Assembly: GCF_001592225.1 (NCBI RefSeq)
Contig: NZ_BCWN01000011.1
Span: 1-64,000, forward strand
Direction: 5' to 3'
From: Castellaniella caeni NBRC 101664
GTDB taxonomy: Bacteria; Pseudomonadota; Gammaproteobacteria; Burkholderiales; Burkholderiaceae_B
Length of the DNA: 64,000 bases
Below the pieces are notes generated by a model that was not told where the DNA came from, ran no database searches, and worked only from the letters and a program-made list of their open reading frames with translations. Made by a program: the position numbers and the translations under genes. Each line of letters opens with the position of its first letter. Position 1 is the stretch's first letter. Shown here one piece after another: positions 10,128 through 20,739 of this stretch.

Positions 10128-10265
10128 GGCAACTCAGAGAATATTCAAGGTTGAAACACACAATCATAGCCAGCCCCCGGGCCCGGGCCAAGTGAAGACC
10201 GCACCGTACGAACGGATACGCATCGCGCGCCCAGGGGGCCGGATGCGTCGAGTAAACTGGCGCCC

Positions 10266-11276
10266 ATGAAAAGGTTTCTGCGATTTTCCCTCTGGCTGCT
10301 GATCTTCTGCCTGGCCGCTGCGGCCGTGGCGATCGGCGGGGCCGCCTGGTGGGGCTGGAAACGGCCCGTGCCCATGCAGACACCCGTGGTCGATTACCTG
10401 ATCGACCCGGGGACGACCCCGCATCAGATTGCGCTGGCCATGCAGGCCGCGGGCATCGCCGTGGATGCGCGCGCCTTTGTCTGGCTGGCGCGGCTCAGCG
10501 GGCGCGACAAGCTGCTCAAGGCGGGGGCGTACGAGGCCCGGCAAGGCGACACGCCCTGGCTGCTGCTCGAACGCATGGCCAACGGCGACATGACCCAGGT
10601 ACGCCTCACCTTTCCCGAGGGCTGGACGTTTGGCCAGATGCGGGCGGCGCTGGCCGCCGACGACAAAGTCCGGCACGATACGCTGGGCCTGGACGATGCC
10701 GAAGTCGCCCAGCGCCTGGGGCTGGCCGATGGTCGGCCCGAGGGACGCTTCTACCCGGATACCTACGTCTTCGCCCCAGGCACGTCCGATCTCGACATCC
10801 TGCGCCGGGGCGAGAAGGCGGGCCACCAGGTGCTCGAGCAGATCTGGGCCCAGCGCGACCGCGACCTGCCGCTGCAGACGCCTTACCAGGCCCTGATCCT
10901 CGCCTCCATCATCGAGAAGGAAACCGGCCATGGCGGCGACCGTGCCCGGATCGCCGGCGTCTTCATCAACCGCCTGCGCCTGGGCATGCCGCTGCAGACC
11001 GACCCCACGGTCATCTACGGGCTGGGCGCTGGCTACCAGGGGCGTTTGCGCAAGAAAGACCTGGAGCAGGACACCCCCTGGAACACCTATACGCGGCCGG
11101 GCCTGCCGCCCACCCCCATCGCCAACCCCGGCAAGGCCGCCCTGCTGGCTGCCGTGCACCCGGAAAAGCATGATTACCTGTATTTCGTCTCGCGCGGCGA
11201 CGGGACGAGCGAGTTTTCCAAAGACCTCGCGGCCCACAACCGGGCCGTGGGCAAGTACATACTGAAACGGAACTGA
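10266..11276 (+). CDS. mltG: endolytic murein transglycosylase
   Basis: MltG cleaves nascent glycan strands and ends their polymerisation at the inner membrane. The 336-aa protein has one N-terminal membrane segment (about residues 7-29), a LysM-like region (DYLIDPGTTPHQIA) and the YceG domain with LILASIIEKETG; Glu217 there aligns with the essential E. coli Glu218. The downstream signature VFINRLRLGMPLQTDPTVIYG and the NTYTRPGLPPTPIANPG stretch are complete. tmk starts three bases after its stop, so the two are co-transcribed. Confidence 0.97.
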   Translation: MKRFLRFSLWLLIFCLAAAAVAIGGAAWWGWKRPVPMQTPVVDYLIDPGTTPHQIALAMQAAGIAVDARAFVWLARLSGRDKLLKAGAYEARQGDTPWLLLERMANGDMTQVRLTFPEGWTFGQMRAALAADDKVRHDTLGLDDAEVAQRLGLADGRPEGRFYPDTYVFAPGTSDLDILRRGEKAGHQVLEQIWAQRDRDLPLQTPYQALILASIIEKETGHGGDRARIAGVFINRLRLGMPLQTDPTVIYGLGAGYQGRLRKKDLEQDTPWNTYTRPGLPPTPIANPGKAALLAAVHPEKHDYLYFVSRGDGTSEFSKDLAAHNRAVGKYILKRN

Positions 11277-11279
11277 GCC

Positions 11280-11945
11280 ATGACGACTCCCGGCTGCTTC
11301 ATCACGCTCGAAGGCGTGGATGGCGCGGGCAAAAGCACGCACATTGCCTGGATGAGCGACTACCTGCGTCAGGCGGGGGTCGATCTCGTCTGCACGCGCG
11401 AACCGGGCGGCACGCCGCTGGGCGAGCAGCTGCGCGCGCTGCTGCTGCAACAGGAAATGGACTTGCGCACCGAGACCCTGCTCATGTTTGCCGCGCGCAA
11501 CGAACACTGGCGCAACACGATCGAACCCGCCCTGCAGCGGGGGCAGTGGGTGCTGTGCGACCGCTATGTCGATGCTTCGTATGCTTACCAGGGGGGCGGC
11601 CGCGCGCTGGGCGCCACGGCGATCCAGGCGCTCGAACAGTGGCTGGGGCTGGTGCGCGCGCCCGACCGCACCTTTCTCTTCGATGTGCCATTGGCGGTCG
11701 CGCGCCAGCGCCTGAGCCGCGGGCGCGACGCGCCCGACCGCTTTGAACAAGAAGGCGCGGCCTTTTTCGAGCGCACCCGCGATGCCTACCTGGCGCGCGT
11801 GCGCGGCACGCCCGGGCGCTTTTGCGTCGTCGATGCCCAACGCGGCATCGACGATGTCCGCCAGACGCTCGAAGTCGCGCTGGACGCCTTGCTGCACGCC
11901 TACCCGCGGCCGACGGACGGGTCAATCCCCCAAGGGCGGGGCTGA
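11280..11945 (+). CDS. tmk: thymidylate kinase
   Basis: The enzyme phosphorylates dTMP to dTDP. The 221-aa protein has the P-loop GVDGAGKST (residues 12-20), the TREPGGTPLGEQLR dTMP-binding stretch, the DR motif in LCDRYVDASYAYQG, and a lid region SRGRDAPDRFE. It sits between mltG and holB, a conserved operon in proteobacteria. Confidence 0.97.
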   Translation: MTTPGCFITLEGVDGAGKSTHIAWMSDYLRQAGVDLVCTREPGGTPLGEQLRALLLQQEMDLRTETLLMFAARNEHWRNTIEPALQRGQWVLCDRYVDASYAYQGGGRALGATAIQALEQWLGLVRAPDRTFLFDVPLAVARQRLSRGRDAPDRFEQEGAAFFERTRDAYLARVRGTPGRFCVVDAQRGIDDVRQTLEVALDALLHAYPRPTDGSIPQGRG

Positions 11946-11946
11946 C

Positions 11947-12996
11947 ATGAGCGCGCTGGACTTCCTGCCTTGGCAGCGCGACCCGGCCCGGCGCTGGCTG
12001 GCGGCGCGCGACCGCTTCGCGCACGCCTGGCTCATCCACGGCCTGCCGGGCATCGGGCAGCAGGAATTCGCCCTGGCCGGGGCCGCCAGCCTGCTGTGCG
12101 AATCGCCACGCCAGGGTCTGGCCTGCGGCGAGTGCCAGGCCTGCCGCTGGGTGCTGGCGGGCAACCATCCCGATCTGCGGCGCATCCGCCCCGACGCCCA
12201 GGCGCTGCAAGAGGGCGGGGCGGCCAGCGACGCGGACGCGGGCGGCAAGAAGCAGCCGTCGCGCGAGATCCGCATCGAACAGATTCGCAGCCTGCTGCCC
12301 TGGTTCAACATGGCCACGCACCGGGGGGGCTGGCGGGTGGCGGTGCTGTACCCCGCCGAGGCGCTCAATGTCATTGCCGCCAACGCCTTGCTCAAGATTC
12401 TCGAAGAACCGCCCGGCCACACCGTCTTTTTGCTGGTGGCCCAGGCGCCCGACCGCCTGCTGCCGACGCTGGTGTCGCGCTGCCGCCGCCTGCCCCTGAG
12501 CGCACCGCCCCAGGCCGAGGCCTTGCCCTGGCTGCAACAGCACGGCGTCACCGAGGCCCTGGCGCAGCTGGCCGCGGCGGGCGGGGCGCCCTTGCTCGCT
12601 TTGCGCCGCGCGCAGCAACAGCAGGCCGCCGTGCCGGACTGGCTGCGGCTGTTTCTGGAAGCCGCCGCGCGCGGCGATGCGCCGGGTGATCTGGCCGACG
12701 CCCTGCTGGCGCTGGACGCAAGCGACTGGCTCGACGGTTTTCAGCGCCTCTGGCTGGATCTCAGCCTGGCGGCGCATGGCGCGCCCGCGCGCTATTATCC
12801 CGAACTGGAATCCCAGGTGCGCACGCTGGCGCGGGCCGCGGCGCCCACGGCCCTGGCGCAGGCCGGTCAATGGCTGCAGGCCCAGCGGCGGCTGGCGCAG
12901 CACCCGCTCAATGCCAAGCTGCGGGCCGACCATGCGGCGCAGACCCTGTTGCGCGCCGTGCGCCCGGCGCAATCTACCCCTTCTTCATCACGCTGA
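11947..12996 (+). CDS. holB: DNA polymerase III delta' subunit
   Basis: Delta' is the rigid stator of the clamp loader. The 349-aa protein has the degenerate, non-hydrolysing P-loop GLPGIGQQEF typical of delta', four clustered zinc-binding cysteines (CESPRQGLACGECQAC), the ALLKILEEPP box and the SRC motif (LVSRCRRL). The ATG at 11947 lies one base after the tmk stop, so the genes are coupled. An in-frame ORF begins further upstream inside tmk but carries no family sequence. Confidence 0.95.
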   Translation: MSALDFLPWQRDPARRWLAARDRFAHAWLIHGLPGIGQQEFALAGAASLLCESPRQGLACGECQACRWVLAGNHPDLRRIRPDAQALQEGGAASDADAGGKKQPSREIRIEQIRSLLPWFNMATHRGGWRVAVLYPAEALNVIAANALLKILEEPPGHTVFLLVAQAPDRLLPTLVSRCRRLPLSAPPQAEALPWLQQHGVTEALAQLAAAGGAPLLALRRAQQQQAAVPDWLRLFLEAAARGDAPGDLADALLALDASDWLDGFQRLWLDLSLAAHGAPARYYPELESQVRTLARAAAPTALAQAGQWLQAQRRLAQHPLNAKLRADHAAQTLLRAVRPAQSTPSSSR

Positions 12997-13000
12997 CATC

Positions 13001-13792
13001 ATGTACGTCGATTCTCACTGCCATCTCAATATGCCCGACCTGCAGGCGCAACTGCCCGAGGTGCTGGCCCGCATGCAGGCCAACGAGGTAGGCCATGCGC
13101 TGGTGGTCAGCGTCAACCTGCGCGACTGGCCCGGCCTCATCCAGCTGGTCGAGGCCCACCCCCACCTGAGCGCCTCCGTGGGCGTGCACCCCGACAACGA
13201 CGCCGAAGACGACGACGGGGCCGAGCCGTCCCTGGACGATCTGCTGCAGCGAGCCCAGCACCCCAAGGTGGTGGCCATCGGCGAGACCGGGCTTGACTAC
13301 TATCGCCTGTCCGAGCCGCTGGACTGGCAGCGCGCGCGGTTTCGCACCCACATTCGCGCCGCGCAAGACAGCGGCCTGCCACTCATCATCCACACGCGCT
13401 CGGCCGCCGCGGACACCATCCGCCTGATGCAGGAAGAAAAGGCCCGCCGCGGGGTGATGCACTGCTTCACCGAATCCTGGGAGGTCGCACAGGCGGCCAT
13501 GGCGCTGGGCTTCTATATTTCGTTTTCCGGCATCGTCACCTTCAAGAACGCCCGACAGCTGCAGGAAGTCGCGCAGAAGGTGCCGCTCGAGCGCATGCTG
13601 ATCGAGACCGATTCGCCGTATCTGGCGCCGGTGCCGTACCGTGGCAAGCTGAACGATCCGTCCAAGGTCATCCACGTGGCCGACAAGATCGCCGAGCTGC
13701 GCGGCGTGCCCGTGGCAACGATCCGGCAGGCCAGCACCGAGAACTTCTTCACGCTCTTTGACAAGGCTGTCGGCCAGCGTGCCGCCCGATGA
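13001..13792 (+). CDS. tatD: TatD family metal-dependent DNase
   Basis: This amidohydrolase-fold 3'-5' exonuclease (263 aa) has the metal ligands in order: DSHCHL at residues 4-9, GETGLDYY, IIHTRSA, MHCFTESW and ETDSPYLAP. It follows holB by four bases as the last gene of mltG-tmk-holB-tatD. It could be called YcfH; substrate in vivo is not settled for this branch. Confidence 0.93.
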   Translation: MYVDSHCHLNMPDLQAQLPEVLARMQANEVGHALVVSVNLRDWPGLIQLVEAHPHLSASVGVHPDNDAEDDDGAEPSLDDLLQRAQHPKVVAIGETGLDYYRLSEPLDWQRARFRTHIRAAQDSGLPLIIHTRSAAADTIRLMQEEKARRGVMHCFTESWEVAQAAMALGFYISFSGIVTFKNARQLQEVAQKVPLERMLIETDSPYLAPVPYRGKLNDPSKVIHVADKIAELRGVPVATIRQASTENFFTLFDKAVGQRAAR

Positions 13793-13889
13793 ACCCACGT
13801 CGCGGGCGCCACGGGCGGCGCGGCCTGTCCGCCACCGGGTTCCCGAGCCCGCGCGCTGACTGCTGTATTTCTGACGGGAGACATCCGCC

Positions 13890-14849
13890 ATGGTTCTGAA
13901 TCAACGCCTGCCGCATCGAGTCCTTGAGCCGTGGCTGGCCCGGCTGGCGCTGAGCGGTCTGTGCTGGCTGCTGCTCGCGCCAGTGTCGGCGCAAGCGCAA
14001 ACCCAGGCGCAGACCCAGGCGCAGGCGGCCGCCACGGCCGACTGGTGGTCGGCCGTCAAGCGCGACGACGCATCCGAGATCAGCAGCCAGCTGCTGCGCG
14101 GGGCCGATCCCAACGCGATCAATGGGCTGGGCAACCCGGCCCTGGTGCAGGCGGCCCGCGAGCAGTCCTGGAAAGTATTCGACCTACTGCGCATCGCCCC
14201 CGGCATCCGGGTCGACCAGCCCAACGCGCGCGGGGAAACCGCGCTGATGTATCTCAGCATCCTGGGCCAGACGGCACGGGCCGCGGCGCTCATCCAGGCC
14301 GGGGCGCAGGTCAACCGGCTGGGCTGGACGCCGCTGCACTATGCGGCTTCCAAGGGGCAGGTCGAGATGGCCGGCCAGCTGATCGAGTGGGGGGCCATCG
14401 TCAATGCGCCCGGGCCCGACGGCACGACGCCGCTGATGATGGCCGCCCTGTCGGGCAAGCGGGCGATGGTGCGGTTGCTGCTCGATCACGGGGCCGACCC
14501 CACCATGCGCAACCTGGCACACGAATCAGCCGCCGACTGGGCGCTCAAGCGCAAGAACACGGTCATTGCCGCCGAACTGGACGCTGCCGCGGCTCACGTG
14601 GCGCAGGCGCGCCAGGCACGCCAGCCTGCCGAGCTGCTGCCGCAGGCCGACCTGGGCCAGATCGCCAACGAAAAGCTGCGTGAGGCTGAGCAGCCGCCGG
14701 GCGTGTCCGATGCGCCACCCGCTCCCGTCATCGATGCGCCCCCCACCAAAGAGGCACCGACAGCCCGTGATGGCACCCCGGACGATGCGGACTCATTCTC
14801 GCGCTACTTCGACCTGGGTCGCTTCGACCGGGCGCCCGCCGCTCACTGA
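13890..14849 (+). CDS. exported ankyrin-repeat protein
   Basis: The 319-aa protein has a long signal peptide (hydrophobic core about residues 19-34, cleavage near ASAQAQ) followed by a Gln/Ala-rich linker and four to five ankyrin repeats (NARGETALMYLS, LGWTPLHYAASKG, DGTTPLMMAALSG). The C-terminal third is Pro/Ala-rich and probably disordered. GGGAG 10-14 bases before the ATG supports the start. It is a likely periplasmic protein-binding scaffold of unknown partner. A separate gene from tatD, 97 bp downstream. Confidence 0.85.
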   Translation: MVLNQRLPHRVLEPWLARLALSGLCWLLLAPVSAQAQTQAQTQAQAAATADWWSAVKRDDASEISSQLLRGADPNAINGLGNPALVQAAREQSWKVFDLLRIAPGIRVDQPNARGETALMYLSILGQTARAAALIQAGAQVNRLGWTPLHYAASKGQVEMAGQLIEWGAIVNAPGPDGTTPLMMAALSGKRAMVRLLLDHGADPTMRNLAHESAADWALKRKNTVIAAELDAAAAHVAQARQARQPAELLPQADLGQIANEKLREAEQPPGVSDAPPAPVIDAPPTKEAPTARDGTPDDADSFSRYFDLGRFDRAPAAH

Positions 14850-14908
14850 GCGCGGCATCACGCCCGCATTTCTCAGATATGGCGTGAACAGCCCTCCGGT
14901 GAACAGGC

Positions 14909-15985
14909 CTACTGGGCAAATACCTTGGCGCGGCGCGGACGCGCCAGAAAATGGTGGTGGCCGCCTGCGTGCAGGCGGTCGTATTCCTGACTTGGCAGCA
15001 CGACCTCGATGAGTTCTTGCGTATCCTCCCGGCGCAGCTCCAGCCGCGCCAGCGGGCCAAAGGCACGCGCACGCTGCAGGCTGACGCGGATGCCGGGGCT
15101 CGACGGGTGCGCGCCGGGCGCATCGGGGCAGGGCTCGATCTGGATTTCATGCGGCCGCACGTAGGCCGTGCCCGAGAGTTCGGTTTGCGTGTCAAAACCC
15201 GGCAGGCGGATGCTGGCGGCCCCCGTGTGCAGCTCGCCCTGGCGCACCTTGCCGTGGAACTGATTGGCGCGCCCCAGAAAGCCGTAGACGAAAGCATTGG
15301 CGGGCTGGTCGTAGACCGCGCGCGGCGAGCCCTTCTGTTCGACCTGGCCGTGGTTCATGATGACGATTTCGTCGGAGACCTCCAGTGCCTCGTCCTGGTC
15401 GTGGGTGACGAAGATGCTGGTCATCTTCAGTTCGTCGTGCAGGCGACGCAGCCAGCGGCGCAGTTCGGTGCGCACCTGCGTGTCGAGCGCACCGAAGGGC
15501 TCGTCGAGCAGCAGCACGCGCGGTTCGATGGCCAGGGCGCGCGCCAGGGCGATGCGCTGGCGCTGCCCGCCCGACAGGGCGCCGGGGCGGCGGTCGGCCA
15601 GCCAGTCGAGCTGTACCAGTTCGAGCAGCCGCATCACCCGGGCGCGGATGTCCGCCTCGTCGGGGCGCTGGGCGCGCGGGCGCACGCGCAGGCCGAAGGC
15701 GACGTTCTCGAACACGCTCATGTGCTTGAACAGGGCGTAGTGCTGGAAGACGAAACCCACCTGGCGCTGGCGCACATGCGTGTTCGAGGCGTCTTCCCCG
15801 CGCAGCAGCACGTGCCCACGGTCGGGCGTCTCCAGGCCGGCGATGGTGCGCAGCAGGGTCGTCTTGCCGCAGCCGGACGGCCCCAGCAGCGCAGTGAGCT
15901 GCCCCTCGGGAAACACCAGCGAAACGTCGTCGAGCGCGGTGAAGGCGCCAAATTGCTTGTGAATGTGCTGGACTTCGATACTCAT
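14909..15985 (-). CDS. cysA: sulfate/thiosulfate ABC transporter ATP-binding protein
   Basis: The 358-aa ATPase powers sulfate uptake. It shows Walker [10 protein letters not shown] (residues 35-43), the signature [15 protein letters not shown], Walker [13 protein letters not shown], the switch histidine in [12 protein letters not shown] and a C-terminal TOBE-type regulatory domain. The start at 15985 overlaps the cysW stop (ATGA). An open frame extends upstream on the same strand through cysW but belongs to a different reading. Confidence 0.95.
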   Translation of the reverse strand: MSIEVQHIHKQFGAFTALDDVSLVFPEGQLTALLGPSGCGKTTLLRTIAGLETPDRGHVLLRGEDASNTHVRQRQVGFVFQHYALFKHMSVFENVAFGLRVRPRAQRPDEADIRARVMRLLELVQLDWLADRRPGALSGGQRQRIALARALAIEPRVLLLDEPFGALDTQVRTELRRWLRRLHDELKMTSIFVTHDQDEALEVSDEIVIMNHGQVEQKGSPRAVYDQPANAFVYGFLGRANQFHGKVRQGELHTGAASIRLPGFDTQTELSGTAYVRPHEIQIEPCPDAPGAHPSSPGIRVSLQRARAFGPLARLELRREDTQELIEVVLPSQEYDRLHAGGHHHFLARPRRAKVFAQ

Positions 15986-16908
15986 GAGTGCGGCTCCGGA
16001 GAAGCGGGACGGGCGTGCGCCTGCAGGCGGCGCTGCGCCAGGGATTTCAACGCCAACGTCAACAGGGCCAGCAAGGCCATGAGCGAAGCCAGCGAGAAGG
16101 CGGCGGCGAAGTGGTATTCGTTGTACAGAATCTCGATTTGCAGCGGCAGCGTGTTCGTCAGGCCCCGGATATGGCCGGAGACGACTGACACGGCGCCGAA
16201 TTCGCCCAGCGCCCGGGCGTTGCTGAGGATCACTCCGTAGAACAGCGCCCAGCGGATGTTGGGCAGGGTGATGCGCCAGAAAATGCGCCAGCCCGACGCC
16301 CCCAGCACCAGGGCCGCCTCTTCCTCTTCGTTGCCCTGCGCCTGCATCAGCGGGATGAGCTCCCGGGCTACAAAGGGCACCGTCACGAACAGCGTGGCCA
16401 GCACGATGCCGGGGACGGCAAAGAGAATCTGTACGTCGTGTGCCTGCAGCCAGGGGCCGAACCACCCCTGCGCGCCAAAGAGCAGCACGAAAACGAGGCC
16501 GGCGATGACGGGCGAGACGGAAAAAGGCAGGTCGATGAGCGTGATCAGCACGCTCTTGCCGCGAAATTCGCCATGCGTGACCGCCCAGGCGGCGCAGACG
16601 CCGAACACCATGTTCAGCGGCACCGCAATGGCCGTCGCCAGGAGGCTCAGGCGCAGCGCGGCCAGCGCGTCCGGGTCGCTGATGGCGGCCAGGCAGGCGC
16701 GCCACCCCAGGCGCAGCGCCTGATGAAAGATTGTCAGCAGCGGCAGCAGCAGAAAGAGCAGCAGAAAACCCAGGGCGATGGCGGTCAGCGCCAGCGCGGC
16801 CCAGCGGGGGCTGCCGAGCGAGGGTGCTCGTGAGGGCTGCCCGCCGCGCGGGCCGGGGCGGACGGCGGACGGGGCGTTGTCGAGGATGGAAGTCTGGCTG
16901 GGGGACAT
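15982..16908 (-). CDS. cysW: sulfate ABC transporter permease CysW
   Basis: This inner-membrane permease of 308 aa has six hydrophobic segments and the inner-membrane loop [21 protein letters not shown] that contacts CysA. Also diagnostic is [16 protein letters not shown] Pro/Gly/Arg-rich N-terminal tail of about 35 residues precedes the first membrane segment. It lies between cysT and cysA in the operon sbp-cysT-cysW-cysA, with an ATGA overlap into cysA. Confidence 0.94.
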   Translation of the reverse strand: MSPSQTSILDNAPSAVRPGPRGGQPSRAPSLGSPRWAALALTAIALGFLLLFLLLPLLTIFHQALRLGWRACLAAISDPDALAALRLSLLATAIAVPLNMVFGVCAAWAVTHGEFRGKSVLITLIDLPFSVSPVIAGLVFVLLFGAQGWFGPWLQAHDVQILFAVPGIVLATLFVTVPFVARELIPLMQAQGNEEEEAALVLGASGWRIFWRITLPNIRWALFYGVILSNARALGEFGAVSVVSGHIRGLTNTLPLQIEILYNEYHFAAAFSLASLMALLALLTLALKSLAQRRLQAHARPASPEPHS

Positions 16909-16920
16909 GGCGGTTTCCGG

Positions 16921-17790
16921 TCAGGTGGGCTGGCCCAGCAGGCGGCGGCGCATCCAGGCCTGCAGGCTGTTGATGGCCAGCAACAGCGCAAAGGACAGCA
17001 CCAGCATGAGCACGGCGATCGCCGTGGCGCCCGCGGTATCGAACTGCTCCAGCCGCGTGACGATCAAGAGCGGCGCGATCTCGGACACCATCGGCAGGTT
17101 GCCGGCGATGAAAATGACCGAACCATACTCGCCGGAGGCGCGGGCAAAAGCCAGCGCGAAGCCCGTGAGCAGGGCGGGGGCCAGGGTCGGCAGCGTGACG
17201 CGCACGGCAATCTGCCAGTCGGAGGCCCCCAGGCTGCTGGCCGCCTCTTCAAGCTCGGTGCCCAGCGCCTCGAGCACAGGCTGCACGGTGCGCACGACGA
17301 AGGGCAGGCCGATGAACACCAGGGCCACCACCACGCCCAGCGGCTGAAAGGCCACCTGCACGCCCAGCGGCGCCAGCAGCCGGCCCAGCCAGCCTTGCGG
17401 CGCATAGAGCGCCGTGAGCGCAATGCCGGCCACGGCGGTGGGCAGCGCAAACGGCAGGTCGATGAGCGCGTCGATCAGGCCGCGCCCCGGAAAGCGATAG
17501 CGCACCAGCACCCAGGCGACGATGCCGCCAAAGACCAGGTTGACCAGGGCCGCCAGGAAAGCGGCGCCAAAGCTCAGCCGCAAAGAGGCCAGCACCCGGG
17601 GGGCCGTGATGATCTGCCAGAACGCTTCAGCGCTGAGCTGGGCCGTGGAGAGAAAGGCCGCCGACAGGGGCAGCAGCACCAGCAGGCCCAGGTAGCACAG
17701 GCTCACGCCCAGGGTGAGCGCCTGCCCGGCAGGTGCCGCGCCGAAAGCGGCGGACGTGGGACGCCGCGCGGAAAGAAGCCTGGTCATCAT
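16921..17790 (-). CDS. cysT: sulfate ABC transporter permease CysT (CysU)
   Basis: This 289-aa permease pairs with CysW. It has six membrane segments, [16 protein letters not shown], and the EAA loop [22 protein letters not shown]. The start overlaps the stop of the binding-protein gene by four bases (ATGA), and cysW follows after 12 bp. Together these form one leftward operon for sulfate uptake. Confidence 0.94.
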   Translation of the reverse strand: MMTRLLSARRPTSAAFGAAPAGQALTLGVSLCYLGLLVLLPLSAAFLSTAQLSAEAFWQIITAPRVLASLRLSFGAAFLAALVNLVFGGIVAWVLVRYRFPGRGLIDALIDLPFALPTAVAGIALTALYAPQGWLGRLLAPLGVQVAFQPLGVVVALVFIGLPFVVRTVQPVLEALGTELEEAASSLGASDWQIAVRVTLPTLAPALLTGFALAFARASGEYGSVIFIAGNLPMVSEIAPLLIVTRLEQFDTAGATAIAVLMLVLSFALLLAINSLQAWMRRRLLGQPT

Positions 17791-18794
17791 TGCCCCCGCG
17801 GCTGGAAGATCTGGTCGAAAACGCCGCCTTCGGCAAAGTGCTTCTGCTGCGCCTGCCGCCAGCCGGACGCCACCTCATCGACCGTGAGCAGCCGGATGGG
17901 GGGAAACTGATCCGCATAGCGCGCGGCCACTGTCGGCGACACGGGGCGGAAATGGTGGCGCGCAATGATGTCCTGGCCCGCCTCACTGTACAGATAGCTC
18001 AGGTAGGCCTGGGCCACGGGGCGGGTGCCCTTGCGCTCGACGACCGTATCCACCACGGCGACCGGCGGTTCGGCGCGGATGCTGAGCGAAGGCACCACCA
18101 GCTCGGCGCGCTGCCCGCCCAGTTCGCGGCTGGCCAGCCAGGCTTCGTTCTCCCAGGTGATGAGCACGTCGCCGATGCCGCGCTGGATGAAGGTCATGGT
18201 GGCGCCGCGGGCGCCGGCATCCAGCACAGGGACGCGCTGATACAGCTGCCGGACGTAGGCGCGCGCCGCCGCCTCGTCACCGCCCGAGTGTTGCCAGGCA
18301 TAACCCCAGGCCGCCAGGTAGTTCCAGCGCGCACCGCCCGAGGTCTTGGGGTTGGGCGTGATGACCTGCACGCCGGGCCGGATGAGATCGGGCCAGTCAT
18401 GGATGTGCTTCGGGTTGCCCGGGCGCACCAGGAAGACGATGGTGGAGTAGTACGGCACGCTCTGGTCGGGCAGCCGTGCGCGCCAGTCGGCGGCCAGCAA
18501 GTGGTGGCGCGCCAGCACGTCGATGTCCGATGCCAGCGCCAGCGTGACGACGTCAGCCTGCAGGCCGTCGAGCACCGAGCGGGCCTGTTTGCCCGAGCCG
18601 CCGTGCGATTGCAGCACGGTGAGCGTGTCGCCCGTGCGTTCGTGCCATTGGCGGGAAAAAGACTGGTTCAAGTCCCGGTACAGCCCGTTGGTCGGGTCGT
18701 ACGAGGCATTGAGCAAGGTGATGCTGGCGGCCTGGGCATTGAAGAAGACCAGGCAGGCAGCGGCTGCCAGGGGCAGCCAGGCTCTGCGGTGCAT
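17787..18794 (-). CDS. periplasmic sulfate-binding protein
   Basis: The 335-aa binding protein has a signal peptide ([20 protein letters not shown]) followed by [20 protein letters not shown], the typical Sbp/CysP start. Further family marks are [39 protein letters not shown] and VLITWENEA. It is the first gene of the operon, so the promoter should lie in 18795-18969; I did not recognise a clear CysB site there. Sulfate versus thiosulfate preference cannot be told from sequence. Confidence 0.93.
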   Translation of the reverse strand: MHRRAWLPLAAAACLVFFNAQAASITLLNASYDPTNGLYRDLNQSFSRQWHERTGDTLTVLQSHGGSGKQARSVLDGLQADVVTLALASDIDVLARHHLLAADWRARLPDQSVPYYSTIVFLVRPGNPKHIHDWPDLIRPGVQVITPNPKTSGGARWNYLAAWGYAWQHSGGDEAAARAYVRQLYQRVPVLDAGARGATMTFIQRGIGDVLITWENEAWLASRELGGQRAELVVPSLSIRAEPPVAVVDTVVERKGTRPVAQAYLSYLYSEAGQDIIARHHFRPVSPTVAARYADQFPPIRLLTVDEVASGWRQAQQKHFAEGGVFDQIFQPRGQ

Positions 18795-18969
18795 GTCGAA
18801 ATCTGGGACGTATGAAAACGGACTCCAGATTAAGGGCCTGGGCGCGCGGACAGAACGATTTGTTTGCTTGACCGTTATAGGCCGTGCGCATTAGTGCGAT
18901 CGGCTATATCGGTATGCTCGAAGCATGCCCGCGCGCGCGAAGCGTGCGGCGATCTGGCGCGGGCGCGGT

Positions 18970-19770
18970 TCAGTCGGCGGGCAGGAATTGCGGGCGCAGC
19001 ACGCCGCGCAGCCGTGGGTAGGGGATGAGCAGCTCGGGCTGGCCCCAGGCGTAGGGCGCGATTTCGTAGGGCTGGTATTTCACCACGATCCCCTGGTCGG
19101 TGAGCGCCACGTTGTCGCTGGACACGAAAGGCCACATGCGCGAGAAATCGTTGGGATCGTCGCGCACCGCGGGATTGCTTTGCAGCCACTGGGTGTGCGC
19201 CTCGCGCAAGGCGGCATCGAAGGCCGGGCGCGCGCCGGGCGCGAGCAGGTTGTCGATGGTGAGCGCTTTTTCGGCCCGATTGTCCCAGTTGAGAAACTGC
19301 GTGCCGGACATGCCGTGCGCCATGCCGGTCTGGTACTGGCCGACGGTCAGCTCGACCACGGTGAGCCGCTGGTTGCGGTAGCGGGTCTTGGCGATCAGGT
19401 CGGTCTCGTCGCGCGCGCCCGCCGTCTTCCAGAAGTAGCTTTCGTATTCCGGCAAAGTGTCGTACGGCGCCGGGCTCTTGGTGTCGAGCCAGGTCATGGA
19501 GACCAGGGCGTGTTCGACCAGGGTCGTGAGGCGCGGATGGCCGGGGAAGGCCAGCGAGTGCATGACGATTTTGGGGCAGGTGCCGCTGCAGCCGGGGCGC
19601 GTGCGCGTCCATTGGACGGGCTGGGCGAACAGGCCTTGCTGGCTGGTCTGCTGGTCGAGCTGTTCAGGGATGAGCGACAGCGTGTCCTTGGGGCCGCTGG
19701 CGCAGGCGCCCAGAAGCAGCGTAGAGGCCAGCACAAGGGGCAGGGCGCGAACAGTCAGACGGTGCGGCAT
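18970..19770 (-). CDS. DUF3298/RsiV-like lipoprotein
   Basis: The 266-aa protein starts with a lipoprotein signal (lipobox LLGAC, cysteine near residue 22), so it is probably anchored to a membrane. The body resembles the DUF4163/DUF3298 pair seen in RsiV: PKIVMHSLAFPGHP, a central YRNQRLTVVELTVGQYQTGMAHG, and a C-terminal VKYQPYEIAPYAWGQPELLIPY. RsiV-type domains can bind muramidase or act as anti-sigma parts, but no sigma factor gene is nearby. The ATG at 19770 was chosen because it starts the signal peptide; the frame is open further upstream without sense. Confidence 0.8.
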   Translation of the reverse strand: MPHRLTVRALPLVLASTLLLGACASGPKDTLSLIPEQLDQQTSQQGLFAQPVQWTRTRPGCSGTCPKIVMHSLAFPGHPRLTTLVEHALVSMTWLDTKSPAPYDTLPEYESYFWKTAGARDETDLIAKTRYRNQRLTVVELTVGQYQTGMAHGMSGTQFLNWDNRAEKALTIDNLLAPGARPAFDAALREAHTQWLQSNPAVRDDPNDFSRMWPFVSSDNVALTDQGIVVKYQPYEIAPYAWGQPELLIPYPRLRGVLRPQFLPAD

Positions 19771-19892
19771 GAGAAGTCCAGGCTTGAAAATGGAACGTTG
19801 GCCCGGCGAACCGGGCGCAAGACATGCAATATATCGTACCCTGGTCACCCCGCACCAGCCATGGGCAAGTGAAGCGCGCGGATGACGGCTGC

Positions 19893-20645
19893 TCAGGCGT
19901 CGCGATGCACCTTCATGCCGGCAAACGACTGGCACACTGGCATCACTTCCAGCGTGTTGATATTGACGCGACCCGGGCGCGTGGCCACCCAGGCGACCGT
20001 ATCAGCGATGTCGTCGGCGGTCAGGGCGTCGGCGCCCTCGTAGACGGCGGCGGCGCGGTCGGCGTCTTTCAGGCGCACCAGAGAGAACTCGGTGCCCCCG
20101 CACAGGCCGGGCTCGATGTTGGTGACGCGTACCTGGGTGCCGAAGAGATCGGCGCGCAGATTGAGGCTGAGCTGGCGCACGAAGGCCTTGGTGGCCCCGT
20201 AGACATTGCCCCCCGGGTAGGGGTGGCTGCCCGCGACTGAGCCCAGGTTGACGATGTGGCCCTGGTTGCGCTCGACCATGCCGGGCAGCACGGCATGCAC
20301 CAGGCGGGTGAGCCCCAGCACGTTGGTGGCGATCATGCGTTCCCAGTCGTCCAGCGATGCCTGCTGGGCGGGGGCGACGCCCAGCGCCAGCCCGGCATTG
20401 TTGACGAGCAGGTCGATGCCGGCGAACTGCCGTTTGATCTGGGCAAGACCCGCGTCGATCGAGGCGGCGTCGGTGACGTCCATGACCAGGGGGTGAAAGG
20501 CCGCCCCCAGCGTTGCTTGCAAGGCCTGCAGGCGCTCGAGTCGCCGGGCGGCACCCACGACGGTAAAGCCTTCGGCAACCAGGCGCCGCGCAATGGCGGC
20601 GCCGAACCCGGCCGAGGCGCCGGTGACCAGGGCAATCTTGGACAT
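19893..20645 (-). CDS. short-chain dehydrogenase (YdfG-like)
   Basis: This NADP-dependent SDR of 250 aa has the cofactor motif TGASAGFGAAIA (residues 8-19), the NNAG motif, catalytic Ser in LGSVAGS and the YGATK Tyr-Lys pair. Overall it resembles YdfG, which oxidises 3-hydroxy acids and L-allo-threonine or reduces malonic semialdehyde. The gene stands alone between unrelated neighbours, so the substrate is uncertain. Confidence 0.87.
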   Translation of the reverse strand: MSKIALVTGASAGFGAAIARRLVAEGFTVVGAARRLERLQALQATLGAAFHPLVMDVTDAASIDAGLAQIKRQFAGIDLLVNNAGLALGVAPAQQASLDDWERMIATNVLGLTRLVHAVLPGMVERNQGHIVNLGSVAGSHPYPGGNVYGATKAFVRQLSLNLRADLFGTQVRVTNIEPGLCGGTEFSLVRLKDADRAAAVYEGADALTADDIADTVAWVATRPGRVNINTLEVMPVCQSFAGMKVHRDA

Positions 20646-20739
20646 GTAGCATCCTTTGTGTACAAGTAGGCAAGGCCATCATGCTAACAGACAGGCCGCC
20701 GATGGGCGGCCTGTCGCAGGCGTCGTGCCCCGGCGCTGG